A DNA stretch of 64,000 bases. Source: GCA-2746605 sp963704835. Lineage in GTDB: Bacteria > Bacteroidota > Ignavibacteria > Ignavibacteriales > Melioribacteraceae. The stretch lies in NCBI GenBank assembly GCA_963704835.1, contig CAVPHW010000003.1, forward strand, positions 248,001 to 312,000, in the 5' to 3' direction. Below the pieces are notes generated by a model. That model searched no databases, was not told where the DNA came from, and worked only from the letters and a program-made list of their open reading frames with translations. Shown in pieces: positions 48,355 to 57,320 of this stretch (position 1 is the stretch's first letter; the number at the start of each line of letters is the position of its first letter). The translations under genes were made by a program, and so were the position numbers.

Positions 48355-48480
48355 ATTCTAATTTGTTTGTGCAATACTCTTATCCTTTTCCAATCCCAAT
48401 TCATTGATTTTATTCTCACTTTTGTGTTTTATTAAATTGATTATTTCTTTATTAACATATAAATTATAATTTACTTTTTT

Positions 48481-48498
48481 CTTGTACTATAATACAAG
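48481..48498 (+). promoter_or_regulatory. Palindrome covering a TATAAT box upstream of the TPR gene
   Basis: CTTGTA-CTATAA-TACAAG places six-base arms around a TATAAT-like -10 about 30 bases before the TPR start. A repressor bound here would block the promoter. No regulator gene is adjacent. Confidence 0.35.
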
Positions 48499-48526
48499 GA
48501 ATTCGTTTTAAAATATTAGGTAGAAA

Positions 48527-50140
48527 ATGAACATATTTAAAAAAGTATTGTACGGAAAAAAACTTCAGGTAATTATAGATGAAGGGAAGAAAAATTTTAA
48601 AAGTGAAAATTATTTTTCAGCCATAAAAGATTTTTCTTACGCTTTGGAAATTGATAAAACAAATAAAGAAGCATTATATAATAGAGGTATTGTTTATTTC
48701 AAGACGAAGCATTTTAATGATTCTAAATCCGATCTTTTAGCACTAGATAATATTGATACTTCTTTCAATCCGCTAACTTGTTATTACTTATCAAAAATAT
48801 ATTTGAGAGAAAACGATACCAAGAATGCAGTAATTTATGCCGATAAGTATTACTTATCTAATCCAAATGATGTTAATATTCAATTTTTTACTGCTAGAGC
48901 TAAATATTATAATGGAAATTATGAAGATGCATTAATACTTGCAGATAGATTGTGTGAAGTTAATCCAGAAAATTTTAATGTAAGGTACTTAAAGAGCTTA
49001 ATATTTTTCACTCAGAAAAATTATCATGATTCACTCTTAGAAATTGATAAAGCAATTGAAATTTCATCAATCGAAGCCTTCCTTTTTAATTTAAGAGGAC
49101 TTGTAAACGTTGAAATTGAAAGATATTCAGAAGCAATTGAAGATTTTGATTATGCCATACGATTAAACCCCAGCAATAGTTTGTACTATTTCAATAAAGC
49201 AAAAATTCTATTTCAAGAAGGTAACATTGAGGAATCAAAGAATAATATTGCAAAAGTATTAGAGCTAGATTCAAATAATAAAAGTGCTATATTATTAAGT
49301 GCTGAGATAAATATTCTCACTGAGAATTACCAAGACGCAGTTGATGATTTTTCTAATTATTTATTGAAAGATCCTAATAATGTAGACGTTTTAGTAAGAA
49401 GTGCTTCAATAAAAAATGTAATTTATGATTTTGAGGGTGCTAGAGAAGATCTTAAAAAGGCAATTTCCTTTAACAAAGGAAATGCTGATCTGTACTACCA
49501 GTTAGCTTTTGTTGAATTTAAAACGAACAAATTGGATGATGCTGCTAAGAACTTGGAGGTAGCTACTGAGAAAAATCCAGAGTTTAGTAATGCCTTTCTT
49601 CAAAAAGGGATTATCGAATTCCTTAACAACAAATTTGTTAAATGCATTGAATCCCTTGATAAATATTTATTTCTTCAACCGAATACTGAAAAGGCAATAA
49701 TTATAAAAACAAAGGCTCTAATTGAACTGGATAGAAACGAAGAAGCAAAAGATGAATTACTAAAAATAAAAGATGTGGCAATTGAAGATGAATACTTTTT
49801 ATTAAGTTCAAAACTTAACTTAGATTCTAATAATATTGAGTTAGCCCAATTGGATATTCAAAAAGTTTCAGATAGCGGCAGAATGAACAATAGTGTTGAG
49901 CTAATTAACAATGTTTTGAAAATGGAAACAGGATTAGAACCAAACTTAAGACCGCTAGATGAAAATGAATTTGATAAGGTGAATAAACAAAATTCTCAAA
50001 TTCTGAACGCATTAATTAATTTTGAAAAAAAACAATATAACACTGTAAAATATCGTTTATCGATGTTAACTAACTTAGAAAAAAAGACAGAAGAACAGTT
50101 AAGGCCTCTTTACGATTTTATCAATAAGGAAATTGGATAG
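48527..50140 (+). CDS. Tetratricopeptide-repeat protein
   Basis: Protein of 537 residues built almost wholly of TPR units (at least ten; for example NYFSAIKDFSYALEIDKTNKEALYNRG, then SEAIEDFDYAIRLNPSNS). No signal peptide or membrane helix is seen, so it is a cytoplasmic scaffold. TPR proteins bind partners; no catalytic domain is attached and the partner is unknown. Repeats near the C-terminus (after about residue 430) become irregular. It has a promoter-like palindrome upstream and stands alone before the HU gene. Confidence 0.85.
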   Translation: MNIFKKVLYGKKLQVIIDEGKKNFKSENYFSAIKDFSYALEIDKTNKEALYNRGIVYFKTKHFNDSKSDLLALDNIDTSFNPLTCYYLSKIYLRENDTKNAVIYADKYYLSNPNDVNIQFFTARAKYYNGNYEDALILADRLCEVNPENFNVRYLKSLIFFTQKNYHDSLLEIDKAIEISSIEAFLFNLRGLVNVEIERYSEAIEDFDYAIRLNPSNSLYYFNKAKILFQEGNIEESKNNIAKVLELDSNNKSAILLSAEINILTENYQDAVDDFSNYLLKDPNNVDVLVRSASIKNVIYDFEGAREDLKKAISFNKGNADLYYQLAFVEFKTNKLDDAAKNLEVATEKNPEFSNAFLQKGIIEFLNNKFVKCIESLDKYLFLQPNTEKAIIIKTKALIELDRNEEAKDELLKIKDVAIEDEYFLLSSKLNLDSNNIELAQLDIQKVSDSGRMNNSVELINNVLKMETGLEPNLRPLDENEFDKVNKQNSQILNALINFEKKQYNTVKYRLSMLTNLEKKTEEQLRPLYDFINKEIG

Positions 50141-50293
50141 AATCACTTAGTTAAATAATAATTATCTCTTATTTCTAACTTTCCTAACTAATTGTTTTTT
50201 ATTGATTTATAAGAATTCATTGATTGATTTAGTCTAAATTCTTTCATATCTTTCTAGGCTTGTTTGAAGTTTTAACCAAAATGGAAATATTTT

Positions 50294-50596
50294 ATGACAA
50301 AAGCTGACATAGTAGAAAAGGTTGCTTCGGGTACCGGTTTAACAAAATTGGAAACTGAAGCAATTATTGAAGGTTTTTTAAATACAGTCATTCAATCTTT
50401 GAGAGACGGCGAAGGTATAGAAATTAGGGGTTTTGGTAGTTATAAAACTAAGAAAAAAAATGCACGTTACGCACGTAATCCGAGAACGGGAGAAAAGGTT
50501 TTTGTCCCAGAACATTACGTACCGGTATTTAAATTTTCTAAGGATTTTAAATCAGCTGTTGATAGAGGAATGAAAAATTCTGAGAGCGAAAGGTAG
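50294..50596 (+). CDS. HU/IHF family DNA-binding protein
   Basis: Histone-like DNA-bending protein of 100 residues. It has MTKADIVEKVASGTGLTKLE, the EIRGFGSY motif, the beta-arm ARYARNPRTGEKVFVP with the DNA-intercalating Pro region, and VFKFSKDFKSAV. The extended, Ser/Glu-rich end and the GEGIEIRGFG context resemble IHF-like members, but HU and IHF cannot be separated here. It is followed nine bases later by the TPR membrane gene. The 150 bases upstream show no clear promoter motif. Confidence 0.92.
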   Translation: MTKADIVEKVASGTGLTKLETEAIIEGFLNTVIQSLRDGEGIEIRGFGSYKTKKKNARYARNPRTGEKVFVPEHYVPVFKFSKDFKSAVDRGMKNSESER

Positions 50597-50604
50597 ATTA
50601 ATTT

Positions 50605-51198
50605 ATGGCCAAGCAGGTTAAGAAAGAATTATCTGGATTTCAACTTATTTCAATAATTTCTATACTGGTAGTAGTAGGATTAGTTTTATTGATATCTTCA
50701 GGATTATTTGATAGTACTGCTGCGGTTCAGGAACATGTTCACACTAATACTGAAACCACTACACCAAATAACAGTCCTTCTGTTAATCTAAATGTTATAA
50801 GTGAAATCAATAAACTTGAAGGAATTGTAAATAGCAATCCAGAAAATCATGAAGTATTATTGCAATTAGGGCATTTACTTAATGATAATAGATTCTATGA
50901 TAAAGCAATTGTTCAGTATGAAAAGTATCTTTTAACTCACCCGGACAATGCTGATGTAATTGTTGATATGGGCGTATGTTACTTCGAATTAAAAAAATAT
51001 GATAAAGCTATTTTAGTATTAGAGAATGCATTAAAATTTAATCCGAAACACCAAATTGCACATTTCAATCTTGGAATAGTAAATTTTGCGAATCAAAATG
51101 TAATTAAAGCCAAAGAGTGGTGGACTAAATGTAAAGATTTAGATCCTTCAACAAATATTGGAATTAAAGCAGAAGAATTATTAAAAACAAATAACTAG
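50605..51198 (+). CDS. Membrane-anchored TPR protein
   Basis: Protein of 197 residues. One membrane helix (about residues 13-32, LISIISILVVVGLVLLISSG) follows a short basic start, then a Thr/Asn/Pro-rich linker and three TPR units (HEVLLQLGHLLNDNRFYDKAIVQYEKYL, and so on). The fold resembles the NrfG/CcmH-type TPR of cytochrome c maturation, but no cytochrome genes are nearby, so I assign only a scaffold role. The mS38-like gene follows after ten bases and is probably on the same transcript as HU. Confidence 0.75.
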   Translation: MAKQVKKELSGFQLISIISILVVVGLVLLISSGLFDSTAAVQEHVHTNTETTTPNNSPSVNLNVISEINKLEGIVNSNPENHEVLLQLGHLLNDNRFYDKAIVQYEKYLLTHPDNADVIVDMGVCYFELKKYDKAILVLENALKFNPKHQIAHFNLGIVNFANQNVIKAKEWWTKCKDLDPSTNIGIKAEELLKTNN

Positions 51199-51208
51199 GA
51201 GCGTTAAG

Positions 51209-51304
51209 ATGCCTTGCGGAAAAAAACGAAAAAGACATAAAATGGCTACTCACAAGAGAAAGAAAAGATTAAGAAAGAATAGACATAAGAAAAAAGGTAA
51301 ATAG
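51209..51304 (+). CDS. 31-residue COX24/AURKAIP1 (mS38)-like basic protein
   Basis: Tiny protein, MPCGKKRKRHK followed by MATHKRKKRLRKNRHKKKGK, more than half Lys and Arg. This is the AURKAIP1/COX24-type peptide conserved in Bacteroidota and related to mitochondrial small-subunit protein mS38, so it probably binds the 30S ribosome. It has a TAGGAG ribosome site eight bases upstream and lies between the TPR gene and tRNA-Thr. It is easily missed because of its length. Confidence 0.8.
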   Translation: MPCGKKRKRHKMATHKRKKRLRKNRHKKKGK

Positions 51305-51313
51305 TTTTTAGCC

Positions 51314-51386
51314 GCCAACTTAGCTCAGTTGGTAGAGCAACTCATTCGTAATGAGTAGGTCGGGGGTTCGACTCCCCCAGTTGGCT
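51314..51386 (+). tRNA. tRNA-Thr (anticodon CGT)
   Basis: Complete cloverleaf: acceptor GCCAACT with AGTTGGC, D arm GCTC/GAGC around AGTTGGTA, anticodon stem ACTCA/TGAGT with loop TTCGTAA (anticodon CGT, reads ACG), variable AGGTC, T arm GGGGG-TTCGACT-CCCCC, discriminator T. The 3' CCA is not encoded. It lies nine bases after the mS38-like gene. Confidence 0.97.
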
Positions 51387-51801
51387 CGCTGAACAGCGAA
51401 ATTAAGCTAAAAACTAATATTTTATCCTGCCGATAACTTCCTAGATATTTGTAAGAACTAGAGTAATAACAAAAAGTGCTTATTAAATGGGTTATTACTT
51501 TATGACAACCGTGTCTGATTAACAATCTCAAAGAACTTTGATTTTTTATTAAATAAATAAAGTTAATTATACTTACAATATAATTACTCTAATTGAAATA
51601 GATGAATATATATTTATTATAAAAGATTAATGATTTCGTACAGTATTTTTTTACAAATTTGTTTTCAATAAGTAATTATTATTAAATTAATGTAATTTTA
51701 AATGTTCCAATTTTACTGGCGTTGAAGGTAGAAAAAATGAACGAGCATAAAATTAGTAAGTATACCAAATAATTTTAATCACCTAAAAACCATGTGGACT
51801 T
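51387..51801. other. 415-base non-coding stretch
   Basis: AT-rich, closed in all sensible frames. It must hold the promoter of the adenylate kinase gene. I see no hairpin with a T-run and no repeat. Confidence 0.5.
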
Positions 51802-52971
51802 ATGTTAAACATTGCATTATTTGGCCCTCCTGGAGCTGGCAAAGGAACACAGTCTGAATTCCTTTTAAAAGAATTTAATCTCTTTTACATTTCGACCGGT
51901 GATATATTACGTAAAGAAATAGCCGGAAAAACCAAATTAGGTTTGGAAGCACAAAATATTATTGCTTCCGGAGGTTTAGTCTCCGATGAAATAATTGTTC
52001 AGATTATTGAAAAAACTATTACTGATAATTTTAATGCAAATGGATTTTTATTTGATGGGTTTCCCCGCACATACGTTCAGGCTTACATCTTGGAAGGTTT
52101 AATGTTAAAATTAAACACTTCCCTTAATTGTCTGATTAATATTAAAGTCGATGAAGAGGAATCTGTTGCGCGTCTTTTAAACAGAGGAAAAACTTCAGGG
52201 CGTTCTGATGATAATGAGACTGTAATTAGGAATAGGCTTGTTGAATATAACGTAAAAACGCTTCCAGTGATGCAGTTTTACAAAGATAGGAATATTTATT
52301 TTGAGATTGAAGGTGTCGACTCAATTGAAAATGTAAATAAAAAGATAAAAAATATTTTAGGGAAAGAACTCAGTAAATCACTTTATAATATTGTTCTTTT
52401 CGGTTATCCGGGCTGTGGTAGGGGTTCGCAAGGTCAAGCACTTGCTGAAAAATATGGTCTTGAATATATCTCCACCGGCAAAATGCTTGAAAGTGAAATT
52501 GAACTCAAAACCGAGGTAGGAAAGAAAATATTAGAGATGTATGAAAACGGTCAACTTGTGCCAGATGAAATTGTTGTACAATTGATAGAAAAAAAACTTG
52601 AAAACTCAGAAGGTGTGAAAGGGTATATTTTTAAGGGCTTTCCAAGAACTCTTGTACAATCTTATATATTAGACGGACTTTTAAAAAAGCATGGTTCTAA
52701 AATTTCTAAAGTAATAGAATTTGAAGTTCCAATACTTGAACTTATCAACAGACTTGATGCTAGAAGTAAGACTGCAAAACGTATGCCCTACGATAGCAGT
52801 ACTGCAAAAATTGTTAAGCGTTTACAGGAACATGAGCAAAAAACTATTCCGGTAATTGAAAAATATGAGCAGATGCATGATTTTAAAAAAATTGATGGTA
52901 TGGGAACATTTGAAGAGGTTTTCGAGAGAACTGTAGTGCATATTGAAAAAGATATGAGGAATATTAGGTAA
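51802..52971 (+). CDS. adk: Fused double adenylate kinase, second domain degenerate
   Basis: Protein of 389 residues made of two adenylate kinase domains. The first (1-195) is canonical: P-loop GPPGAGKGT (K14), AMP site STGDILR, FDGFPRT, and the lid SGRSDDNETVIRNRL. The second (about 196-389) is clearly homologous (GYPGCGRGSQ, STGKMLES, FKGFPRT, KRLQEHEQKTIPVI) but has Arg207 where the P-loop Lys belongs, Lys for the Asp of STGD, and a broken lid (YD instead of DD). The first half should make ADP from ATP and AMP. The second looks like a pseudokinase that may be structural or regulatory. No frameshift lies between them, so the fusion is real. Confidence 0.88.
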   Translation: MLNIALFGPPGAGKGTQSEFLLKEFNLFYISTGDILRKEIAGKTKLGLEAQNIIASGGLVSDEIIVQIIEKTITDNFNANGFLFDGFPRTYVQAYILEGLMLKLNTSLNCLINIKVDEEESVARLLNRGKTSGRSDDNETVIRNRLVEYNVKTLPVMQFYKDRNIYFEIEGVDSIENVNKKIKNILGKELSKSLYNIVLFGYPGCGRGSQGQALAEKYGLEYISTGKMLESEIELKTEVGKKILEMYENGQLVPDEIVVQLIEKKLENSEGVKGYIFKGFPRTLVQSYILDGLLKKHGSKISKVIEFEVPILELINRLDARSKTAKRMPYDSSTAKIVKRLQEHEQKTIPVIEKYEQMHDFKKIDGMGTFEEVFERTVVHIEKDMRNIR

Positions 52972-53635
52972 TTTTATTTCTTTTCCAAGAGTATTAAAAT
53001 ATTTTAGAATTGTAGCCAGCTATGGCAGATAGTAGTCACAAACTTATTTGCCTTCGAATTGTAACCTACTTAATTACTTCCTTCAATTAATAATTATTAA
53101 AAAATAATGTAAACAACCATTTCAGTTGATGGTATAAATAAATTAGAACTGAGAAATGGATAAACCTCTATTGAATGTTCGAACAGTTTCCATTGATCCC
53201 CGCCAAAAATATGATATCCATTAAGTTTGAAAGATTTTATTAAAAGAAATAATAGGATTCATATATCGGAATAAGTGTGGTTAAACTTTGATTAAAGAAT
53301 AATTCATATTTTATAAAATACTAGAAAGTCTAAATTAGAAATAGATTAGACATCCCCGTTTTAAAACCTTCATTTTTTTATAATCCGGTTAAATATAGTT
53401 TTCAAAAAAAAAAATTGTCGAGTCATAATTTTAACTAAAATTTATTATTTGTATCAATCTACGAATTATAAAACTTTCACTTAATCGTTTTAATAAATGA
53501 GTTAAGAATATATATCAAAACCATATTATAAAACAATGTTTTACCAAAAAAGAACTTGACTTTTGAACAATAAAAGCATTATTTTACGAGTAGTGGGTAA
53601 ATGTGTTGAATATTCCCAAACTATGGAAATGAAAT
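52972..53635. other. 664-base region upstream of mraZ
   Basis: AT-rich, no open frame of note. It should contain the main promoter of the division/cell-wall cluster. I looked for MraZ boxes (repeated TGGGN at ten-base steps) and find only one TGGGT at about 53594, so no operator is called. Confidence 0.5.
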
Positions 53636-54076
53636 ATGTTAATAGGAAGTTTTAAATACTCAATTGACTCTAAAGGCAGAATTAGCATACCTGCAAAATT
53701 GAGAAAATTTATTGATCCTAAGGCAAACGATTCTTTTGTTATGACCCGCGGAACAAGTAAATGTATTGATATTTATCCTATGAACTTATGGGAAGACCTC
53801 GTACAAGAAAAACTAAATAATCTCAATAGCTTTGAACCCAAAGAGGCAATGTTTATCCGGATGTTTCTGCAACAGGCCGCAGAAGACAAACTTGATACCC
53901 AATTTAGACTCTTGATTCCAAAAAATTTAATTGAGTATGCTGAAATTGATAAAGATGTTTTAATTATGGGCGTAGTTAAAAAGCTTGAAATTTGGAACCC
54001 CACCAATTATGAAGAATACTTAAAAACCAGCGAACTTTCTTTCGAGGAAATTGCTAAGCAAGTTATGGGTGCTTGA
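53636..54076 (+). CDS. mraZ: Transcriptional regulator MraZ
   Basis: First gene of the division and cell wall cluster, a DNA-binding protein with two AbrB-like SpoVT folds. It has 146 residues: SFKYSIDSKGRISIPAKLRKF and the second copy QFRLLIPKNLIEYAEI with the KLEIWNP end. The paired DNA-contact DxKGR/IP motif is intact in the first repeat. rsmH starts three bases after the stop. MraZ represses its own promoter in other bacteria; no typical box is visible here. Confidence 0.95.
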   Translation: MLIGSFKYSIDSKGRISIPAKLRKFIDPKANDSFVMTRGTSKCIDIYPMNLWEDLVQEKLNNLNSFEPKEAMFIRMFLQQAAEDKLDTQFRLLIPKNLIEYAEIDKDVLIMGVVKKLEIWNPTNYEEYLKTSELSFEEIAKQVMGA

Positions 54077-54079
54077 CGT

Positions 54080-55000
54080 ATGGAATATCACGTACCGGTT
54101 ATGTTAAAGGAATCGACAGAATTACTATTAACAAACCTTTCCGGTACCTATTTTGATGGAACTCTTGGTTTTGGTGGTCATTCTTCAAATTTTTTAAATC
54201 AACTTGATAATAATGCTAGAATATTTGCAACTGACAAAGATGTTGTAGCATACGATTATTGTGAAAAAAAGTTTTCTGATGACAAAAGAATTAACATCTA
54301 CAATTCAAGTTTTATAGAAATAAAAAATATTTCGCTGCTCGAAGGGATTGATGGGTTTGATGGAATATTTGCTGATTTGGGAGTTTCTTCTTTTCAGTTT
54401 GATAATAAAGACTCCGGTTTTACATACAGGGAAGAAGCTATCCTAGACTTAAGAATGAATAAATCAGTTGGGAAACCTGCATATGTTTTCATCAATTCAG
54501 CAGAGGCAACAGAGATTGCAAATGTAATCTTCAATTATGGTGAAGAAAAAAGATCTAGACAAATTGCCAGAAGCATTGTGAAAAACAGAGAAGAAAAATT
54601 GATTAAAACAACTCTCCAATTAAAGAAAATTATTGAAAGTGTTGTCTCAGGTAAAAACTTAAACAAAACCTTGTCTAGAGTTTTTCAGGCATTACGGATT
54701 TATGTTAATAATGAACTTGACGAACTAAAAGTATTTTTAGAAAAATCTGTTGAATCGTTAAAGCAAGATGGGCGAATTGCCATTTTATCCTATCATTCGC
54801 TGGAAGATAGAATTGTTAAGGACTTATTCAAGTATGAAACTTTAACATGTATATGCCCACAAGAAGTTCCTTTATGTATGTGTGATAAGAAAAAGCGTTT
54901 AAAAATTTTGACAAAAAAACCATTGATTGCAAGTGGGGTTGAGATTAAAAATAATCCAAGATCCAGAAGCGCAAAATTAAGGGTTGCACAAAGAATATGA
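54080..55000 (+). CDS. rsmH: 16S rRNA m4C1402 methyltransferase RsmH (MraW)
   Basis: SAM-dependent methyltransferase of 306 residues that methylates C1402 of 16S rRNA. It opens HVPVMLKESTELL, has the SAM motif YFDGTLGFGGHS, FDGIFADLGVSSFQFD, FNYGEEKRSRQIARSI, and the RVFQALRIYVNNELDEL and ILSYHSLEDRIVK motifs. The C-terminal Cys-rich ICPQEVPLCMC is typical. The stop overlaps the ftsL start (ATGA). Confidence 0.96.
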   Translation: MEYHVPVMLKESTELLLTNLSGTYFDGTLGFGGHSSNFLNQLDNNARIFATDKDVVAYDYCEKKFSDDKRINIYNSSFIEIKNISLLEGIDGFDGIFADLGVSSFQFDNKDSGFTYREEAILDLRMNKSVGKPAYVFINSAEATEIANVIFNYGEEKRSRQIARSIVKNREEKLIKTTLQLKKIIESVVSGKNLNKTLSRVFQALRIYVNNELDELKVFLEKSVESLKQDGRIAILSYHSLEDRIVKDLFKYETLTCICPQEVPLCMCDKKKRLKILTKKPLIASGVEIKNNPRSRSAKLRVAQRI

Positions 55001-55323
55001 GCAAGGGGAACAGTGGATTTTTTAAAAAATTATTTATTGTGCTTTTTACTGTTACGCCATTACTCTTTGCTAATCTCTTTACAATTGAAGCATTAGAGAA
55101 ATTGAATGCTGAAAAGAACGACAAGTTAGATGTGCTAAAGGAAAAAGAAAACAAATTAGAAATAATAAGAGTTGAATATCAAAAACTTACTTCTGAAGAT
55201 GAAGTAGTTGATAAAGCTAAAGAAAAGTTCGATCTGGAAAGAATAGAGAATCTAAGCAAGATTTCTGTTAACAAGAATCAAATAAATAACATAAAGAAAT
55301 TTATTAGTAAAAAATATGATTAA
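54997..55323 (+). CDS. ftsL: FtsL-like cell division protein
   Basis: Bitopic protein of 108 residues: a basic start, one membrane helix (about 10-27, LFIVLFTVTPLLFANLF) and a long periplasmic coiled coil rich in Lys, Glu and Leu heptads. The sequence is poorly conserved in the family, so I call it from its place between rsmH and ftsI and from its topology. It overlaps rsmH by four bases and ftsI by eight. Confidence 0.8.
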   Translation: MSKGNSGFFKKLFIVLFTVTPLLFANLFTIEALEKLNAEKNDKLDVLKEKENKLEIIRVEYQKLTSEDEVVDKAKEKFDLERIENLSKISVNKNQINNIKKFISKKYD

Positions 55324-57316
55324 TTCTAGAGCTCTGTTTATTACTTTTTTTGTGTTAGTCGCATTTGTTGGGCTAGTTGTAAAGCTATTTTCTGTGCAAA
55401 TAGGTGGCCATGATGCTTACAAGGCAAGAGCAGAAAAACAACAAAATAGAATTCATATTATTAAAGCAGAACGCGGTATAATCTACGATAGAAATAAGGA
55501 AATATTAGCTTACACTAAAGATGATGTTTCCTTATTTGCTGATGCAAGAATGCTAAAAAACAAACCCAAGAAAAAGGAACTATTAGCTAAGGAACTTGCG
55601 AAAGTATTTAAGACTAATCCGAAAAAGTACATCAACCTGATAAATAAAAGTAAAGGAAATGTTTGCTTAGAAAAAAAAGTATCAAAAGATAAATCTCTTT
55701 TGCTTAGCCATTTAGTTATAGATGGATTTTTTAAGGTTGAAGATTATACAAGAGTTTACCCTTATAAAAATACAACTGCCCATATATTAGGTTATGTAGA
55801 TAAACAGTGTGAAGGTAGTGCTGGTATTGAGAAATTGTATAATGCAGCCCTTAGGGGAGAAGATGGTGAACTTCACATTGAAAATGATGCTGTTGGGAAA
55901 ATTGTTTCAATAAAGTATGATAATTCAATTATGCCAACTCCTGGTAATTCCTTTGAACTTACTATCGATAAAGTTTACCAGAAAATACTTGTTAGTGAAT
56001 TATTGAGCGGAGTAAAAAACTATCAAGCACAATCTGGTATAGGAATTATAGCAAACCCGAAAACTGGTGAAATACTTGCAATTGCCAACGTCCCAGATTT
56101 TGATCCAAACGAATACAATAAAGTATCAGATTTTTTAAAAAGAAATAGAGCATTAACAGATACTTATGAACCCGGTTCAACAATGAAATCAATAATAATG
56201 GCAATGTTATTTGAAAATAACCTAATAAGCGAAAACAATATTATTGATACAGAAAATGGAAAATACAAAATAAAAGGAGCTTTGATTAGAGATACTCATG
56301 GTTTTGCTAAACTTTCTGTTAGAGAAGTTTTAGAACAATCAAGCAATATTGGAATGGTAAAACTAAGTACTAAAATTAATGATAATAATTTTTATAAAGG
56401 TTTAAGGGATTTTGGTTTTGGCAATTTAACTTCAATTGATATGCTTGGAGAAACAAGAGGATCATTAAAAAAACCAGATCAATTTTCTGGTCTAAGCAAA
56501 GCTTTTATTTCACATGGATATGAAATTTCAGCTACTCCAATTCAAATGATAATGGCATATTCAGCACTTATAAACGGTGGAAATATTCTTCAACCTTTTG
56601 TGTTAAAAAGAATAATAAATTCCGAAGGAGAGATTGAAAAGGAAACGAGTAGAACAGTTATTAGAAGGGTAATCAGCGAAGAAACATCGGCAAAGATGAA
56701 AGATATTATGTTAGGAGTTGTTGAAAATGGAACTGGCTCTAATGCAAAGCAAGAACACGTTTTTGTTGGTGGGAAAACCGGTACTTCACAAAAATTAGTA
56801 AATGGTAAATATTCGGGTAAAGAATATAATTCTTCCTTTATTGGATATTTCCCGGCAGATAACCCAAAAATAATATGTTTAATCTTAATCGATGCACCTC
56901 AAATAGGAAGATATGGTGGTCAAGTTGCAGCACCAATATTTAAAAATATTACAACAAAAATCTTAGAAACAGATTTTGGTATAGAAAGAAATAAAAATAA
57001 AATAGAAAGAAATCAATTGATCAGAGACTTAATGACAGAAATAAATATTAATGATGAAAGAGATAATATTATTTCGTTTGCAAATGTTTCCAATGAAACT
57101 AAAAAAAATACGAATTCAAAAATTAAACGATCTACGATGCCAAATTTAGTGAGTAAATCAATTAGAGAAGCAATTTCATTAATGAGCGAGATAAATGTAA
57201 AATACTCAATTGAAGGAACTGGAAGAGTAACAAAACAAAGTATTAAACCTGGGACATTATTGACCAAGGGAATGGAATGCAAACTTGAATGTGGCATGAC
57301 CACAGTGGAAAATTAA
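55316..57316 (+). CDS. ftsI: Septal peptidoglycan transpeptidase FtsI (PBP3) with PASTA domain
   Basis: Penicillin-binding protein of 666 residues. It has an N-terminal helix (5-25), a pedestal domain (RGIIYDRNKEILAY), and the transpeptidase with PGSTMKS (nucleophile S288, K291), SSN in EQSSNIGM, and GGKTGTSQK. The C-terminus is a PASTA domain (MPNLVSKSIREAISLM, then GTLLTKGMECKLEC), which senses peptidoglycan or muropeptides in other proteins. Between them lies a short Asn/Lys-rich linker. It overlaps ftsL and is followed four bases later by murE. Confidence 0.95.
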   Translation: MINSRALFITFFVLVAFVGLVVKLFSVQIGGHDAYKARAEKQQNRIHIIKAERGIIYDRNKEILAYTKDDVSLFADARMLKNKPKKKELLAKELAKVFKTNPKKYINLINKSKGNVCLEKKVSKDKSLLLSHLVIDGFFKVEDYTRVYPYKNTTAHILGYVDKQCEGSAGIEKLYNAALRGEDGELHIENDAVGKIVSIKYDNSIMPTPGNSFELTIDKVYQKILVSELLSGVKNYQAQSGIGIIANPKTGEILAIANVPDFDPNEYNKVSDFLKRNRALTDTYEPGSTMKSIIMAMLFENNLISENNIIDTENGKYKIKGALIRDTHGFAKLSVREVLEQSSNIGMVKLSTKINDNNFYKGLRDFGFGNLTSIDMLGETRGSLKKPDQFSGLSKAFISHGYEISATPIQMIMAYSALINGGNILQPFVLKRIINSEGEIEKETSRTVIRRVISEETSAKMKDIMLGVVENGTGSNAKQEHVFVGGKTGTSQKLVNGKYSGKEYNSSFIGYFPADNPKIICLILIDAPQIGRYGGQVAAPIFKNITTKILETDFGIERNKNKIERNQLIRDLMTEININDERDNIISFANVSNETKKNTNSKIKRSTMPNLVSKSIREAISLMSEINVKYSIEGTGRVTKQSIKPGTLLTKGMECKLECGMTTVEN

Positions 57317-57320
57317 GCTG

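Noticed and set aside
51325..51531. Minus-strand open frame over the tRNA
   Set aside because: It reads the complement of tRNA-Thr (the familiar GGVEPPTYS-like peptide) and is not a gene.
53590..53620. MraZ operator upstream of mraZ
   Set aside because: Only one TGGGT is present; the repeated TGGGN at ten-base steps expected of MraZ boxes is not seen.
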